Shown here piece after piece: positions 34,620 to 43,865 of a stretch of 64,000 nt of DNA. The DNA is from Roseomonas sp. (lineage in GTDB: Bacteria > Pseudomonadota > Alphaproteobacteria > Acetobacterales > Acetobacteraceae), in the NCBI GenBank assembly GCA_020249435.1, contig JADCFQ010000004.1, positions 1 to 64,000 on the forward strand, given 5' to 3'. Each line of letters begins with the position of its first letter. The stretch's first letter is position 1. The position numbers were made by a program, and so were the translations under genes. Under the pieces are notes generated by a model. The model did not search any database and was not told the DNA's origin. It was given only the letters and a program-made list of their open reading frames with translations.

Positions 34620-36037
34620 AGCATGATATCGCTGGCCTGATGGCCGCCCTCCCCGATATTCGCTGGGTGACGGATGCCGCGCTGGTGCGCCAACGCAGCC
34701 GTGATTTCTTCTGGTATAGCCCTGTGCTGAAGCGCCAATTGAATGGCGTAAGCGCGGATGTGGTGGCCGAAGCGCAGGATGAGGCTGATGTGGTGCGCAT
34801 CCTGGCAGCCTGTCATGCGCGGCGCATTCCAGTGACTCCGCGCGGTGCCGGCACCGGCAATTACGGCCAGGCCATGCCGCTTTTTGGCGGTGTGGTGCTG
34901 GATGTCTCGGGGCTTGATAAGCTGCTGTGGGCCAAGCCCGGCATGATGCGCGCGCAAGCCGGCGCCAAGCTTATCACGCTTGATGAACAAACGCGCCAGC
35001 AAGTGGGCGGCGAATTGCGCTTTCATCCTTCCACCAAGCGCACAGCGACGATTGGTGGCTTTGTCGCTGGCGGTTCGGCGGGGGCGGGTTCCTGCATGTG
35101 GGGGTCCTTCCGGGAACCTGGCAATGTGCTCGGGCTTCGCGTGATCACCATGGAAGCCACGCCGCGCATTCTGGAATTGCGTGGCGCGGAGATTGAAAAA
35201 GCCAATCACGCCTATGGCACGAATGGCATCATTACTGAGGTCGAGATGCCGCTCGCCCCCGCTCATGATTGGGTGGATGTGATGATGGCCTTCCCGAGTT
35301 TCATGGAAGCCGCACGTTTTGCAGAAGCCGTGACACTGGCTGATGGCATTGTGAAAAAGCTCGCCACCGTTGTCGCGGCGCCTGTGCCGCAACAATATTT
35401 CCGCCATTTCGAAGGGCGTATTCCGGCGGGCATGAGCATTACCATGCTGATGATCGCCGCGCCCTTCCTGGAGGCTTTTGAGGCGCTGAAAATCAAGCAT
35501 GGTGCTGTGCAGGCGGAAATCTATCGCTGTCCGACAGAAGAAGCCACCGTGCCGCTTTATGAACACGCTTGGAACCACACCACGCTGCAAGCGCTGAAGC
35601 TGGATCGCGGTATCACCTATCTGCAGACACTTTTCCCGCCGCCCGGTCACATGGCTTTGGTGGAAAAGATGGAAGCACTGTTTGGTGATGAAGTGCCGAT
35701 GCATCTGGAATTCGTGCGCTTTGGCGGGCATGTCACCTGCTTTGGTCTGCAATTGGTGCGCTATACCAGTGAAGAACGCCTGGCCGAGATTATTCGTATT
35801 CATGAAGCCAATGGTTGCCCTGTCTTCAACCCGCATGCGTTCTCATTGGAAGAAGGCGGCATGAAGCGCGTTGATGCGCGGCAATTGGCCTTCAAGAAGG
35901 AAGCCGATCCGCTTGGCCTGCTCAACCCCGGCAAGATGCTCGCCTGGGATGATCCGGAATGGTCGCCGGAACGCCCGCGCACACATTACATGTATGGCGA
36001 TCCGGATGCGCCCGAGATTGAAGAAAAGCTGGATTAG
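34616..36037 (+). CDS. FAD-binding oxidase/dehydrogenase (PCMH-type), second of a tandem pair
   Basis: This 473-residue paralogue of the preceding protein has VTPRGAGTGNYGQAMPL near residue 80, KRTATIGGFVAGG near 145, and LLNPGKML at the C-terminus. It starts within the end of the first oxidase gene (ATGA). Adjacent co-translated paralogues often form a heteromer or act on related substrates; which holds here is unknown. A tail of about 20 residues after the NPGKM motif is longer than in its partner. Confidence 0.9.
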   Translation: MKHDIAGLMAALPDIRWVTDAALVRQRSRDFFWYSPVLKRQLNGVSADVVAEAQDEADVVRILAACHARRIPVTPRGAGTGNYGQAMPLFGGVVLDVSGLDKLLWAKPGMMRAQAGAKLITLDEQTRQQVGGELRFHPSTKRTATIGGFVAGGSAGAGSCMWGSFREPGNVLGLRVITMEATPRILELRGAEIEKANHAYGTNGIITEVEMPLAPAHDWVDVMMAFPSFMEAARFAEAVTLADGIVKKLATVVAAPVPQQYFRHFEGRIPAGMSITMLMIAAPFLEAFEALKIKHGAVQAEIYRCPTEEATVPLYEHAWNHTTLQALKLDRGITYLQTLFPPPGHMALVEKMEALFGDEVPMHLEFVRFGGHVTCFGLQLVRYTSEERLAEIIRIHEANGCPVFNPHAFSLEEGGMKRVDARQLAFKKEADPLGLLNPGKMLAWDDPEWSPERPRTHYMYGDPDAPEIEEKLD

Positions 36038-36046
36038 GCGCGCGCC

Positions 36047-36628
36047 GTGCGGGTGCTGCTGATCCATTGCCATCCGCGTGCGGAGAGTTTTTCGGCGGCG
36101 CTCCGCGATGCCGCGCGAGAAGCATTGCAAGCCGCCGGGCACGAGTTGGAATGCCGTGATCTTTACGCGGAGGGCTTCACCGCAGCGCTCAGTGATGCCG
36201 AGCATCGCGATTACCTCGATCCCTCCAGCCATCCGCCGGATGTCGCGGATCATGTTGCTTCACTGCAACGGGCCGAGGCTTTGCTGCTGGTTTATCCCAC
36301 CTGGTGGTATGGGCTGCCCGCCATGCTCAAGGGCTGGCTTGATCGCATCTGGGCGCCCGGGGTTGCCTTCAGGCTTGGCGATGGCGCGATTGAACCGCTG
36401 CTGACGAACATCAAGCGCATCGGTGTGGTCACGACCTATGGCTCGCCCTTGTGGTTTTTGTGGTTGATTGGCTGGCCGGACAAGAAGCTGATCAATCGCG
36501 GCCTCAGGCGGTTATGCGCGCGCAGCTGTCGTGTAGACTGGCTTTTACTGACACGGATGGATCAGCGCAGCGCACCGGAACGCGCAGCGTTTCTGGCGAA
36601 GGTGAAGGCGCGGCTTAGCCGCTGGTAG
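36047..36628 (+). CDS. Flavodoxin-fold NAD(P)H dehydrogenase (quinone) family protein
   Basis: This 193-residue protein has the MdaB/NQO1-like start VLLIHCHPRAESFSAAL and the flavin-binding segment LVYPTWWYGLPAMLKGWLDR near residues 82-101. It reduces quinones or similar electrophiles with NAD(P)H. The start is GTG at 36047, nine bases after the second FAD oxidase. As the last gene of this unit it may recycle an electron acceptor or detoxify a quinone product; inference only. Confidence 0.9.
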   Translation: MRVLLIHCHPRAESFSAALRDAAREALQAAGHELECRDLYAEGFTAALSDAEHRDYLDPSSHPPDVADHVASLQRAEALLLVYPTWWYGLPAMLKGWLDRIWAPGVAFRLGDGAIEPLLTNIKRIGVVTTYGSPLWFLWLIGWPDKKLINRGLRRLCARSCRVDWLLLTRMDQRSAPERAAFLAKVKARLSRW

Positions 36629-36629
36629 A

Positions 36630-36673
36630 GCATTTTCAAGCCAAGTGAACTCACTTGGCGACTCGGAAAATGC
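36630..36673. repeat. Single dispersed copy of the palindromic repeat
   Basis: The outer arms GCATTTTC (36630-36637) and GAAAATGC (36666-36673) and the spacers AAG and CGACTCG are the exact reverse complement of the 1-206 element. The inner arms are CCAAGTGA/TCACTTGG instead of CCAAACG/CGTTTGG, so the stem is kept by compensating changes. It lies between two convergent genes, starting two bases after a stop codon, where it may act as a bidirectional terminator or processing signal. Confidence 0.88.
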
Positions 36674-36683
36674 GATCAAAAAA

Positions 36684-38027
36684 TTACTCAAACAAATGAT
36701 CCAATTCGCGCCAATCCGGCACTTCCGCATCCAGCACCTTGCCATTGCGGAGCACAATGCGGTCCGCTTGCGGGCGCGATAGCCATTCGGTCATGTGGCG
36801 CGCGCGGAACAGGACAAGATCAGCCGGCGCGCCCGTGCGGATCATGCCCGCCCCTTGCAGCCCCATTGCCGCGGCAGGGCGCGCACCAACGGAAAGCGGC
36901 CAATCACCATAGGGGTGATCCAGATGCAGGATCCGCGTGGCTTCACGCATCACCTCCACCATGTCGAGATCACCATAGGCGTAGAAAGGATCGCGCGTAT
37001 TGTCGGAAGCGAGGGAGACAGAAACACCCGCCGCCTGCATTTCATGCACCAAAGTCACACCGCGCCAACGCGGCGTGCGTCCGGGCTCGCGGTCCTGCAA
37101 ATACATATTGCACATGGGCAGCACCACAATCGCAACGCCGGCATCAGCGCAGGCCTTGATGGTTTCCAGCGCGAATTCATCTGTCTGGCGTGAGAGGGAA
37201 CAGCAATGGCCGCATTGGATGCGCCCCTTGAAGCCGCGCCGCATGGCGGTCAGCGCAATTTCACGCAAGGCGCGCGCGCCGGTTTCCCCGCTTTCATCCA
37301 CATGCAGATCAAGATCGAGGCCGCGCGCTTCGGCAAGGGCGAAGAAATGATCCAGCATGGCGTGGAACTCGGGCGGAATATCGTCATGAATGCCGCCGGA
37401 AAGCCGCGTCACCATGCCCAGGACGCCGCCGGATTCCGCGACAATATCGGCAAGCTGCGCGCCCTCATCCCCCGCAAAGCGATCAAGCGGCGCGATGGAG
37501 GAAGCCTGCAAGGTGATCCGCCCCGCCCAATCATCGCGCAGCTGGCGGAACATGCGCCAGGCCTTGGGCGCATGGGGCATGTAGCTATCGAGATGCGTGC
37601 GCAGCGCAACCGTGCCATGGGCGTAAGCCGCACGCAGCGCGAATTCGGCCCGCGCGCGCATATCGGCTTCGGACCAATTCACATCGCGATCCGCCATGAC
37701 GGTGGTGAGCGCACCGAAGAAGCTGCCATCGGGATTGGCGGCACGTTGCCAGATATGGCCCTTATCCAGATGCGTATGCGCATCCAGCATGCCGGGCCAG
37801 ACCTGCCCGCCATCGAGGGACACACCATCCGGGGCAGAGCCGAGCGGAGCGATGGCAGCAATGCGCCCCTGTTCAACACGCAGATCAAACCGCGCAATGC
37901 CATCGCGGTCCAAGGGCAGAGCAGCCGCGCCTTCCAGCACTGCGGCCGGGGCACGCGCATCACGCAACCAGAAATCACTGCCCGCGCCGGCCAAGGCAGC
38001 GCGGGTCTTTGCCATGGCGCTACTCAT
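36684..38027 (-). CDS. Cytosine deaminase-like amidohydrolase
   Basis: This 447-residue amidohydrolase has the metal motif DAHTHLDKG (His84, His86), HVDESGE near residue 245, GHCCSL near 280 and SDNTRDPFY near 345. These match the CodA/cytosine deaminase and related N-heterocycle deaminase group. It is the last gene of the NMT1-type ABC transporter operon and overlaps the permease (ATGA). A pyrimidine-like ligand for the transporter is therefore plausible. Substrates other than cytosine, such as isocytosine or a thiamine breakdown pyrimidine, cannot be excluded. Confidence 0.88.
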   Translation of the reverse strand: MSSAMAKTRAALAGAGSDFWLRDARAPAAVLEGAAALPLDRDGIARFDLRVEQGRIAAIAPLGSAPDGVSLDGGQVWPGMLDAHTHLDKGHIWQRAANPDGSFFGALTTVMADRDVNWSEADMRARAEFALRAAYAHGTVALRTHLDSYMPHAPKAWRMFRQLRDDWAGRITLQASSIAPLDRFAGDEGAQLADIVAESGGVLGMVTRLSGGIHDDIPPEFHAMLDHFFALAEARGLDLDLHVDESGETGARALREIALTAMRRGFKGRIQCGHCCSLSRQTDEFALETIKACADAGVAIVVLPMCNMYLQDREPGRTPRWRGVTLVHEMQAAGVSVSLASDNTRDPFYAYGDLDMVEVMREATRILHLDHPYGDWPLSVGARPAAAMGLQGAGMIRTGAPADLVLFRARHMTEWLSRPQADRIVLRNGKVLDAEVPDWRELDHLFE

Positions 38028-38857
38028 CGCCGATCCCCCCGCCCCATGGCGCTTTCATGCCAGTTCCGCAGCAGCAAATGCGTAAGCAGGCTGAGTGCCA
38101 GGAAAATCGCGATCCCTGTCGTGGAAACCAGCACAAGGGCCGCGAACATGCGTGGGATTTGCAACTGATACCCTGCTTCCAGAATCCGGTAGGCCAAGCC
38201 CGAAGCACTACCGCCGGTGCCGGCCACAAACTCCGCAACAATGGCGCCAATCAGGGCCAAACCGCCGGAAATCCGCAACCCCGCCAGGAAGTAAGGCAGG
38301 GCGGAGGGCAGCAGCAGGCGCGTCAACACCTGCCAACGCGACGCACGATACAGCTTGAACAGATCCTTCAAATTATGATCCGCCGAGTTCAAGCCAACGG
38401 TCGTATTCGACAGGATCGGGAAGAAGGCGACGATCCAGGCGCAGATCAGCAGCGATATCGCAATATCATCCACCCAAATGATGATCAGCGGTGCAATCGC
38501 CACGATGGGCGTGACTTGCAGGATCACCGCGAAGGGAAACAGCGACAATTCAATGATGCGCGACTGCGCAAAAAGAATGGCCAGCACCAAACCCAAAATC
38601 GCCGCCACCGATAGCGCCAGGAAGGTGATCTTCAGCGTGATCAGCAAGGATACAGACAGCGATCCCCAATCGCGCAGCAGAGTCTGCCAAATGGCAATCG
38701 GCCCTGGCAGGATATAGGGCGGGATTTCACGCACCCGTACCATCATCTCCCAACCACCCAGGAACAGCAGCGCCAGCAATGTGGGCGCCAGAATGCGCAG
38801 CCAAGGGCCTTCCAAAAAGCTGCCGGCGGCGGGTGTGGCTTCCGTGCTCTCACTCAT
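38024..38857 (-). CDS. ABC transporter permease (SsuC/TauC/ThiX type)
   Basis: This 277-residue inner-membrane protein has about six helices and the EAA-type cytoplasmic loop near LFKLYRASRWQVLTRLLLP. That is typical of nitrate/sulfonate/pyrimidine ABC permeases. The ATG at 38857 overlaps the ATPase stop by eight bases and replaces a longer, unlikely start. It works with the ATPase and binding protein encoded upstream in the same operon. Confidence 0.92.
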   Translation of the reverse strand: MSESTEATPAAGSFLEGPWLRILAPTLLALLFLGGWEMMVRVREIPPYILPGPIAIWQTLLRDWGSLSVSLLITLKITFLALSVAAILGLVLAILFAQSRIIELSLFPFAVILQVTPIVAIAPLIIIWVDDIAISLLICAWIVAFFPILSNTTVGLNSADHNLKDLFKLYRASRWQVLTRLLLPSALPYFLAGLRISGGLALIGAIVAEFVAGTGGSASGLAYRILEAGYQLQIPRMFAALVLVSTTGIAIFLALSLLTHLLLRNWHESAMGRGDRR

Positions 38858-39635
38858 GGGCACCTCCCATGGCGGAAGACAGCGCATGGGATACGGTGCG
38901 GCATTGCGCGGCGTATTCGGGGGAGGTGCGGAACTCCTCGCCCCGTTCCGCCGGCGCGGTGATGCGCACTTCCTCGGCAATGCGGCCCGGGCGCGGGGCC
39001 ATCACCACAATGCGGTCCGCCAGATAGACGCTTTCAAACACCGAATGGGTCACGAAAATCACCGTAAAACGTTCCTGCGCCCAAAGCTGCACCAGATCAT
39101 TGTTCAGCCGAAAACGCGTGATTTCATCAAGCGCCGCGAAGGGTTCATCCATCAGCAAAATACGCGGGCGCGTCACCAAGGCGCGCGCGATGGAAACGCG
39201 CATGCGCATGCCGCCTGACAAGGCGCGGGGATAGGCTTTCTCAAAACCCTTCAGATCAACGCGGGCAATCCATTCGGCGGCGCGTTCTTCGGCTTCCCGC
39301 CGCTTCATGCCGGCCAATTCAAGCGGCAGCGCGACATTGCGGATCAAGTTGGCCCAGGGCATCAGGGTTGGTTCCTGGAATACAAAACCGATATCGCGTT
39401 CCGCAGCGCCGGCCGCGTCATGCGTGGCGGTCGGCCATTCCATGGTCCCGCCGCTCGGCGCCGTCAGCCCCGCAATCAGGCGCAGCAGCGTGGATTTGCC
39501 GCAGCCTGAAGGCCCCAGAAGTGCAATGAAATCGCCTGGCATGATCGTCAGATCAATGCCATCCAAAGCCAGGGTTCCCGTGGCGTAGCGCTTGGAAACC
39601 CCGGTGAGCGAAAGCAGCGGGCGCCGAGGGCTCAA
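38850..39635 (-). CDS. ABC transporter ATP-binding protein (SsuB/TauB/ThiZ type)
   Basis: This 261-residue ATPase has Walker A GPSGCGKST, Q-loop FQEPTLMPW, signature LSGGMRMRVSIARAL, Walker B ILLMDEPFAALD and the His switch VTHS. It begins with TTG at 39635, which overlaps the binding-protein stop as TTGA; no ATG fits better. The operon order is binding protein, ATPase, permease, deaminase. Confidence 0.95.
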   Translation of the reverse strand: MSPRRPLLSLTGVSKRYATGTLALDGIDLTIMPGDFIALLGPSGCGKSTLLRLIAGLTAPSGGTMEWPTATHDAAGAAERDIGFVFQEPTLMPWANLIRNVALPLELAGMKRREAEERAAEWIARVDLKGFEKAYPRALSGGMRMRVSIARALVTRPRILLMDEPFAALDEITRFRLNNDLVQLWAQERFTVIFVTHSVFESVYLADRIVVMAPRPGRIAEEVRITAPAERGEEFRTSPEYAAQCRTVSHALSSAMGGAHE

Positions 39636-40651
39636 GCCAGGCCAGCCCGCCGATTGACGAAGCGCAGCGAATAGGCGCGCTTCACATCAAGCCCAGGCGG
39701 CATCACCTCCGCATCGCGCATGGCGGTGTAGAAGGCTTCCCAGCGCTCATCTGTCATGGCGCCGATGCCAAGGCGTTCCGCATCGCCCGAAAAGACAATG
39801 CCGCGTTCATTCATGGCGCGCACGGCGTAATCAATCTTCTCCTGCGTCATTTCCTGATTGTCGCGCATGATGAGCGCATTGGCCGCCGCCACATCCTGCC
39901 CGCGCAAATACTGCGTCCAACCCTGCATGGTGGCATCCACAAAACGCTGGATCAGATCAGGCTTTTCATCCACAAGCTTGCGGGAGATATCAATCGTCGT
40001 CTGGTAATTCGGGAAGCCCGCATCAGCGAAAAGCAGCACGCGCGGATCAGCGCCAGCCAGTCGCGCCGCGAAGGGCTCGGATGAGACAAAGCATTGCTGA
40101 ATGGCCTGCTTATCCGCGAGGAAGGGCTGGACATTGAAGGTATAGGGGCGGATCTGGCTATCGGTGAAGCCGAAGCGCCGGCGCAGGAAGGGCCAATAGG
40201 TCACGCGCCCGCCAGCGCCCACCAGAATGGGCCGACCGCGCATTTGCTCAAAGCTCGTGAAGCCGGCTTCGGCATGGAACATGAAGCCTTGCGGGTCCTT
40301 CTGCATGATGGCGCCAATCGCCATGAAGGGCACGTTTTCCCGCACATAATTCAGCGCTTGAAAGCCGGAAGACATGATCATGTCCACCCGCCCCGCCAGC
40401 AGCAGCTGCGCGGGGTTCTGCTGCGGACCGCCCATGCGGATTTCGCAATCAATGCCGGCTCGACGATAAAGCCCATTGGCCAGCGCCAGATAATAGCCGC
40501 CATGTTCCGCCTGGGCGCGCCAATTCGTCTGGAAGGAGAGTTTTTCGAGTGTCTGCGCCAGCGGCACCCGCGCGCCGGCCACCGCTGAAAGCACAAGGGC
40601 CGTGCCGCCTGTCAGCAATGCGCGGCGTTCAATCCGATACCTGTTTCTCAT
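39632..40651 (-). CDS. NMT1/THI5-like ABC transporter substrate-binding protein
   Basis: This 339-residue exported protein has a twin-arginine-like signal (ERRALLTGG, cleavage near PLAQ). It also has the NMT1 layout LSFQTNWRAQAEHGGYYLAL, typical of ThiY/pyrimidine-precursor binders. The Trp and the HGGYY segment match the pyrimidine-binding pocket region of that family. Together with the downstream deaminase this suggests uptake of a pyrimidine-like compound; sulfonate or nitrate types are less likely. GAGGAG lies upstream of the ATG. Confidence 0.9.
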   Translation of the reverse strand: MRNRYRIERRALLTGGTALVLSAVAGARVPLAQTLEKLSFQTNWRAQAEHGGYYLALANGLYRRAGIDCEIRMGGPQQNPAQLLLAGRVDMIMSSGFQALNYVRENVPFMAIGAIMQKDPQGFMFHAEAGFTSFEQMRGRPILVGAGGRVTYWPFLRRRFGFTDSQIRPYTFNVQPFLADKQAIQQCFVSSEPFAARLAGADPRVLLFADAGFPNYQTTIDISRKLVDEKPDLIQRFVDATMQGWTQYLRGQDVAAANALIMRDNQEMTQEKIDYAVRAMNERGIVFSGDAERLGIGAMTDERWEAFYTAMRDAEVMPPGLDVKRAYSLRFVNRRAGLA

Positions 40652-40933
40652 GGGGGCGTTCTCCTCGCTGGGGGCGGCTTGGGGCGTCTCAATGCCTCAG
40701 GCAGATGGTGGCAGCAAGGCATATGCCAATGCTTTGGGCGGTTCCTCGGGGTGAATCCCGCCAGCATCGCCTGTTTTTGGTGCATTGGGCGCCACCGATG
40801 CGATCATTTGGCCCGCCCATCCAACCCGGCAGTGCCTCCACTCATCCGAGTCGCCAAGGAGCGCTGTTTCCCACCTGCCAGCTTCTGCCCTATCCTGCCC
40901 CTGGCCAGAAGCCTCCGGGAGGGCGCAAGCCTC
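40652..40933. other. Divergent intergenic region, no gene seen
   Basis: This 282-bp gap separates the ABC operon from the DMT transporter gene. Reading frames that cross it have no ribosome binding site or recognisable protein. It presumably carries both promoters, but no clear consensus element or hairpin stands out. Confidence 0.4.
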
Positions 40934-41824
40934 ATGACCACCACCGCGGTACCGCCGCGTCAGACCAGCTTGCTGCTTGGCATTTTCTTCATGTGTGCGG
41001 CCTGCACATTGTTTCCCATCATGAATGGCATTGTGCAGGTCTTGAGCCGGGATTACCCATCCGAACAGATCATCTGGGCACGCACGACAGGGCATTTGCT
41101 GATTGTGCTGGCGCTGATTGTGCCACGTTACGGGCTTGGTGTGCTGAAAAGCCGCAAGCCCTGGGTGCAAATCTCGCGTTCCCTCCTGCTGCTGACCTCC
41201 ACCACTTTTTTCTTCTTCTCGGTGAAGCATGTGCCGCTGGCCAAGGCATCTTCCATTTCCTTCATGTCCCCGTTTTTCGTGACCCTGCTGGCCCTGCCCA
41301 TGTTGGGTGAGCAGATCGGCTGGAAGCGCCTGGCTGCGGTGATGGTGGGCTTCCTTGGCGTGCTGGTGGTGATCCGTCCGGGGTCAGAGGTTTTCCAGCC
41401 CGCCGCCCTTGGCATTGTGGCCAGTGCGTTTTGCTACGGCGTTTATCAGATACTGACGCGGCAGGTTGCCGGGCTCGATAGGCCTGAGACATCCGTGATG
41501 TATAGCGGGCTTTTTGGCGCCTTGGTGATGTGCTGCGTCATTCCTTTCTTCTGGGTGCCCTTCCATAATTGGGCAGATGTTTTTTGGCATTTGATGCTGG
41601 GTATCCTGGGCGCGGCGGGCCATTGGTGCGTGGCCAAGGCCATGACCTATGGCGCGGCCAATGTCATCGCCCCCTTCCAATATTGGCAAATGATCGGCGC
41701 CATCGCGGTGGGCTATGCGATTACCGGGCTTTGGCCGGATCAATGGACTTGGCTTGGCGCCAGCATCATCATCGGCGCCGGGCTTTACATTGCCATCACC
41801 GAAACCCGGTCCCGGAAAGCGTGA
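40934..41824 (+). CDS. EamA/DMT-family transporter (RhaT-like)
   Basis: This 296-residue membrane protein has ten predicted helices in two EamA repeats. The first repeat ends near MLGEQIGWKRLAAVMVGFLG and the second near PDQWTWLGASIIIGAGLYI. DMT proteins export amino acids, nucleosides or drug-like metabolites. GGGAGGG lies upstream of the ATG at 40934. An earlier in-frame start would add a non-hydrophobic low-quality extension. It precedes the CoA-transferase genes by 62 bp and may or may not share their transcript. Confidence 0.92.
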   Translation: MTTTAVPPRQTSLLLGIFFMCAACTLFPIMNGIVQVLSRDYPSEQIIWARTTGHLLIVLALIVPRYGLGVLKSRKPWVQISRSLLLLTSTTFFFFSVKHVPLAKASSISFMSPFFVTLLALPMLGEQIGWKRLAAVMVGFLGVLVVIRPGSEVFQPAALGIVASAFCYGVYQILTRQVAGLDRPETSVMYSGLFGALVMCCVIPFFWVPFHNWADVFWHLMLGILGAAGHWCVAKAMTYGAANVIAPFQYWQMIGAIAVGYAITGLWPDQWTWLGASIIIGAGLYIAITETRSRKA

Positions 41825-41886
41825 TGCCCCCTTGCCATCGGCGCCACTTCGGCGAAGCATAAGCCGGACCAGCAAAGGGGCTCCGC

Positions 41887-42621
41887 ATGGCGCGCAACAA
41901 GACCTATCCGGATTTCGATGCGGCAGTGGCGGATATTCCCGATGGCGCCGTGATTGCCATTGGCGGCTTCGCCGGCCCCGGCACGCCGTATAATCTGATT
42001 GCCGCCTTGGCGCGGCGCGGCGCCAAGCGCCTGACCTGCATCGCCAATACCACAGGCGGCGCGCATAAACCGCGCATGCCCGATATTGGCATGCTGGTGG
42101 AAAACGGCCAGGTCGCAAAGGTGATTTGCTCCTTTACCGCCGCGACACGCGCATCCGATGTGCTGCCCTTCACGAAATACTACGAATCAGGCGAAGTCGC
42201 CGCGGAAATCGTCCCGCAAGGCACGCTGGCCGAACGGCTGCGCGCTGCGGGTGCCGGCATTCCCGCCTTCTATACGCCAACCGCGGTGGGCACTGAATTG
42301 GCGGAAGGCCGTGAAACGCGCGACATCAATGGCCGGCGCTATTTGCTGGAGTACGCGTTGCCGGTGGATTTCGCCTTTATTCGCGCGGCGCGGGCAGATG
42401 CGGCGGGCAATCTGCGCTTCCATCGCAGCCAGCGCAATTTCAATCCATTGATGGCAATGGCAGCAAAAACCACGATTGTGGAGGTAGAAGAAGACATTCT
42501 GCCCGCCGGCGCGATAGATGCGGATGATGTGCATACGCCTAGCCTGGTGGTGCATCGGCTGATCCGCGTACCGCCTCCACCCATGGGACTTTGGACCCGC
42601 AAGCGGGAGGCCGCACGATGA
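41887..42621 (+). CDS. CoA-transferase subunit A (family I, GlnI/AtoD-like)
   Basis: This 244-residue protein matches the alpha subunit of family I CoA-transferases. IAIGGFAGPGTPYNLI lies near residue 22 and an NTTGGAHKPRM-type substrate region follows. IVPQGTLAERLRAAGAGIP near 110 is highly conserved. It pairs with the next gene to move CoA from a donor such as succinyl-CoA to a carboxylate. AAAGGGG precedes the ATG. Confidence 0.93.
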   Translation: MARNKTYPDFDAAVADIPDGAVIAIGGFAGPGTPYNLIAALARRGAKRLTCIANTTGGAHKPRMPDIGMLVENGQVAKVICSFTAATRASDVLPFTKYYESGEVAAEIVPQGTLAERLRAAGAGIPAFYTPTAVGTELAEGRETRDINGRRYLLEYALPVDFAFIRAARADAAGNLRFHRSQRNFNPLMAMAAKTTIVEVEEDILPAGAIDADDVHTPSLVVHRLIRVPPPPMGLWTRKREAAR

Positions 42622-43247
42622 GCTGGACACGCATGCAAATGGCCGAAAGGCTGGTGCGCGAATTTCAGGATGGTTGGGTGGTCAATCTTGGTGTCGGCAT
42701 GCCAACCATGATTGCCGATGTGCCCATGGGTGATCGCGACATCATCTTTCATGCCGAAAACGGGGTGATTGGTTATGGCGCGGTCTGCGCGCCGGGTACG
42801 GAAGACCTGAATCTGGTCAATGCGGGTGGGCAGAATGTGGTGCTGAACCCTGGTGCTTCCATTGTGCATCACGCGGATAGCTTTGGGCTGATCCGCGGTG
42901 GGCGGATGGATGTGACAGTGATGGGTGCCTATGAAGTCGCCGCCAATGGCGATTTCGCCAATTGGAAACTGAAAGGCGCCAAGGGTGGCGGCATTGGCGG
43001 GGCGATGGATTTGGCCGCCTGTGCGCAGCGTGTTTTTATCATGCTGGAACATCGCACGCGCGATGGCGCTTCCCGATTACTGCCGCGTTGCAGCCTGCCG
43101 ATCACTGCCGCCGGCGTGGTGACCTTGGTGGTGACGGATCTTGGGCTTTTCGCGCCCATGGGTGAGGGTTTCGCGTTGCGCGATCTGGCCCCGGATGTGA
43201 CGCTGGAAGAAGTGCGCGCCGCCACTGCCTGCCCCATCATCGCTTGA
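42618..43247 (+). CDS. CoA-transferase subunit B (family I)
   Basis: This 209-residue beta subunit has VNLGVGMPT near residue 23 and catalytic Glu47 in HAENGVIGYG, which forms the glutamyl-CoA intermediate. It starts inside the end of subunit A (ATGA). The pair could be a 3-oxoacid, 3-oxoadipate or acetoacetate CoA-transferase. The neighbouring isomerase and molybdenum protein favour an aromatic or heterocyclic ring-cleavage pathway, which is inference. Confidence 0.94.
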   Translation: MSWTRMQMAERLVREFQDGWVVNLGVGMPTMIADVPMGDRDIIFHAENGVIGYGAVCAPGTEDLNLVNAGGQNVVLNPGASIVHHADSFGLIRGGRMDVTVMGAYEVAANGDFANWKLKGAKGGGIGGAMDLAACAQRVFIMLEHRTRDGASRLLPRCSLPITAAGVVTLVVTDLGLFAPMGEGFALRDLAPDVTLEEVRAATACPIIA

Positions 43248-43256
43248 GGAAACCCC

Positions 43257-43865
43257 ATGCCCCAGTTGATTGATTATTATGTTTCGCTCAATTCGCCCTG
43301 GACCCATTTGGGCGCAGCGCGGATTGAAGCCTTGGCAGCGCAGCATGGCGCGGAACTGCACATCTGGCCGGTGGATTTCGGCACCATCTTCGCCGGTTCC
43401 GGTGGTTTGCCGCTGCCCAAGCGTTCGCCGCAGCGCCAAGCTTATCGCTTGCAGGAATTGCGGCGCTGGCGCGATGCGCTTGATATTCCGATCAATATTC
43501 ATCCCAAATATTCCCCGGCCAATGAATTGCCCGGCGCGGCCAGTGTGATTGCACTACGCGAAACACAGGGCCATGCGCCGGCCATTCGCCTGGCGCATCG
43601 CATCCTGAAAGCGCTTTGGCAGGAAGAACAGGATACGGGCGACACGGCGACCCTCGCGGCGCTGATGCGCGACTGCGGCCTGGATGCGGATGCGCTGCTG
43701 CGGTTGGCAGAAGACCCACGCTGGCTGGAACAGCGCAAGGTCGATACCGCTGCCGCGCTGGAACGCGGTGTCTTTGGGGCGCCCTGCTATGTGATTGGTG
43801 AGGATATGTTCTGGGGCCAGGACAGGCTTGAATTCGTCGCCAAGCGCTTGAGCAAAGGCACTTGA
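43257..43865 (+). CDS. DsbA-fold 2-hydroxychromene-2-carboxylate isomerase family protein
   Basis: This 202-residue protein has the thioredoxin/DsbA-like fold of the kappa-GST/HCCA isomerase family. DYYVSLNSPWTHLG at the N-terminus contains the Ser that replaces the redox Cys pair, and GVFGAPCYVIGEDMFWGQDRL near residue 170 is the conserved glutathione/substrate block. Members isomerise ring-fission products using glutathione. It fits between the CoA-transferase and the molybdenum subunit in one operon; its stop overlaps the next start (TGATG). Confidence 0.9.
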   Translation: MPQLIDYYVSLNSPWTHLGAARIEALAAQHGAELHIWPVDFGTIFAGSGGLPLPKRSPQRQAYRLQELRRWRDALDIPINIHPKYSPANELPGAASVIALRETQGHAPAIRLAHRILKALWQEEQDTGDTATLAALMRDCGLDADALLRLAEDPRWLEQRKVDTAAALERGVFGAPCYVIGEDMFWGQDRLEFVAKRLSKGT

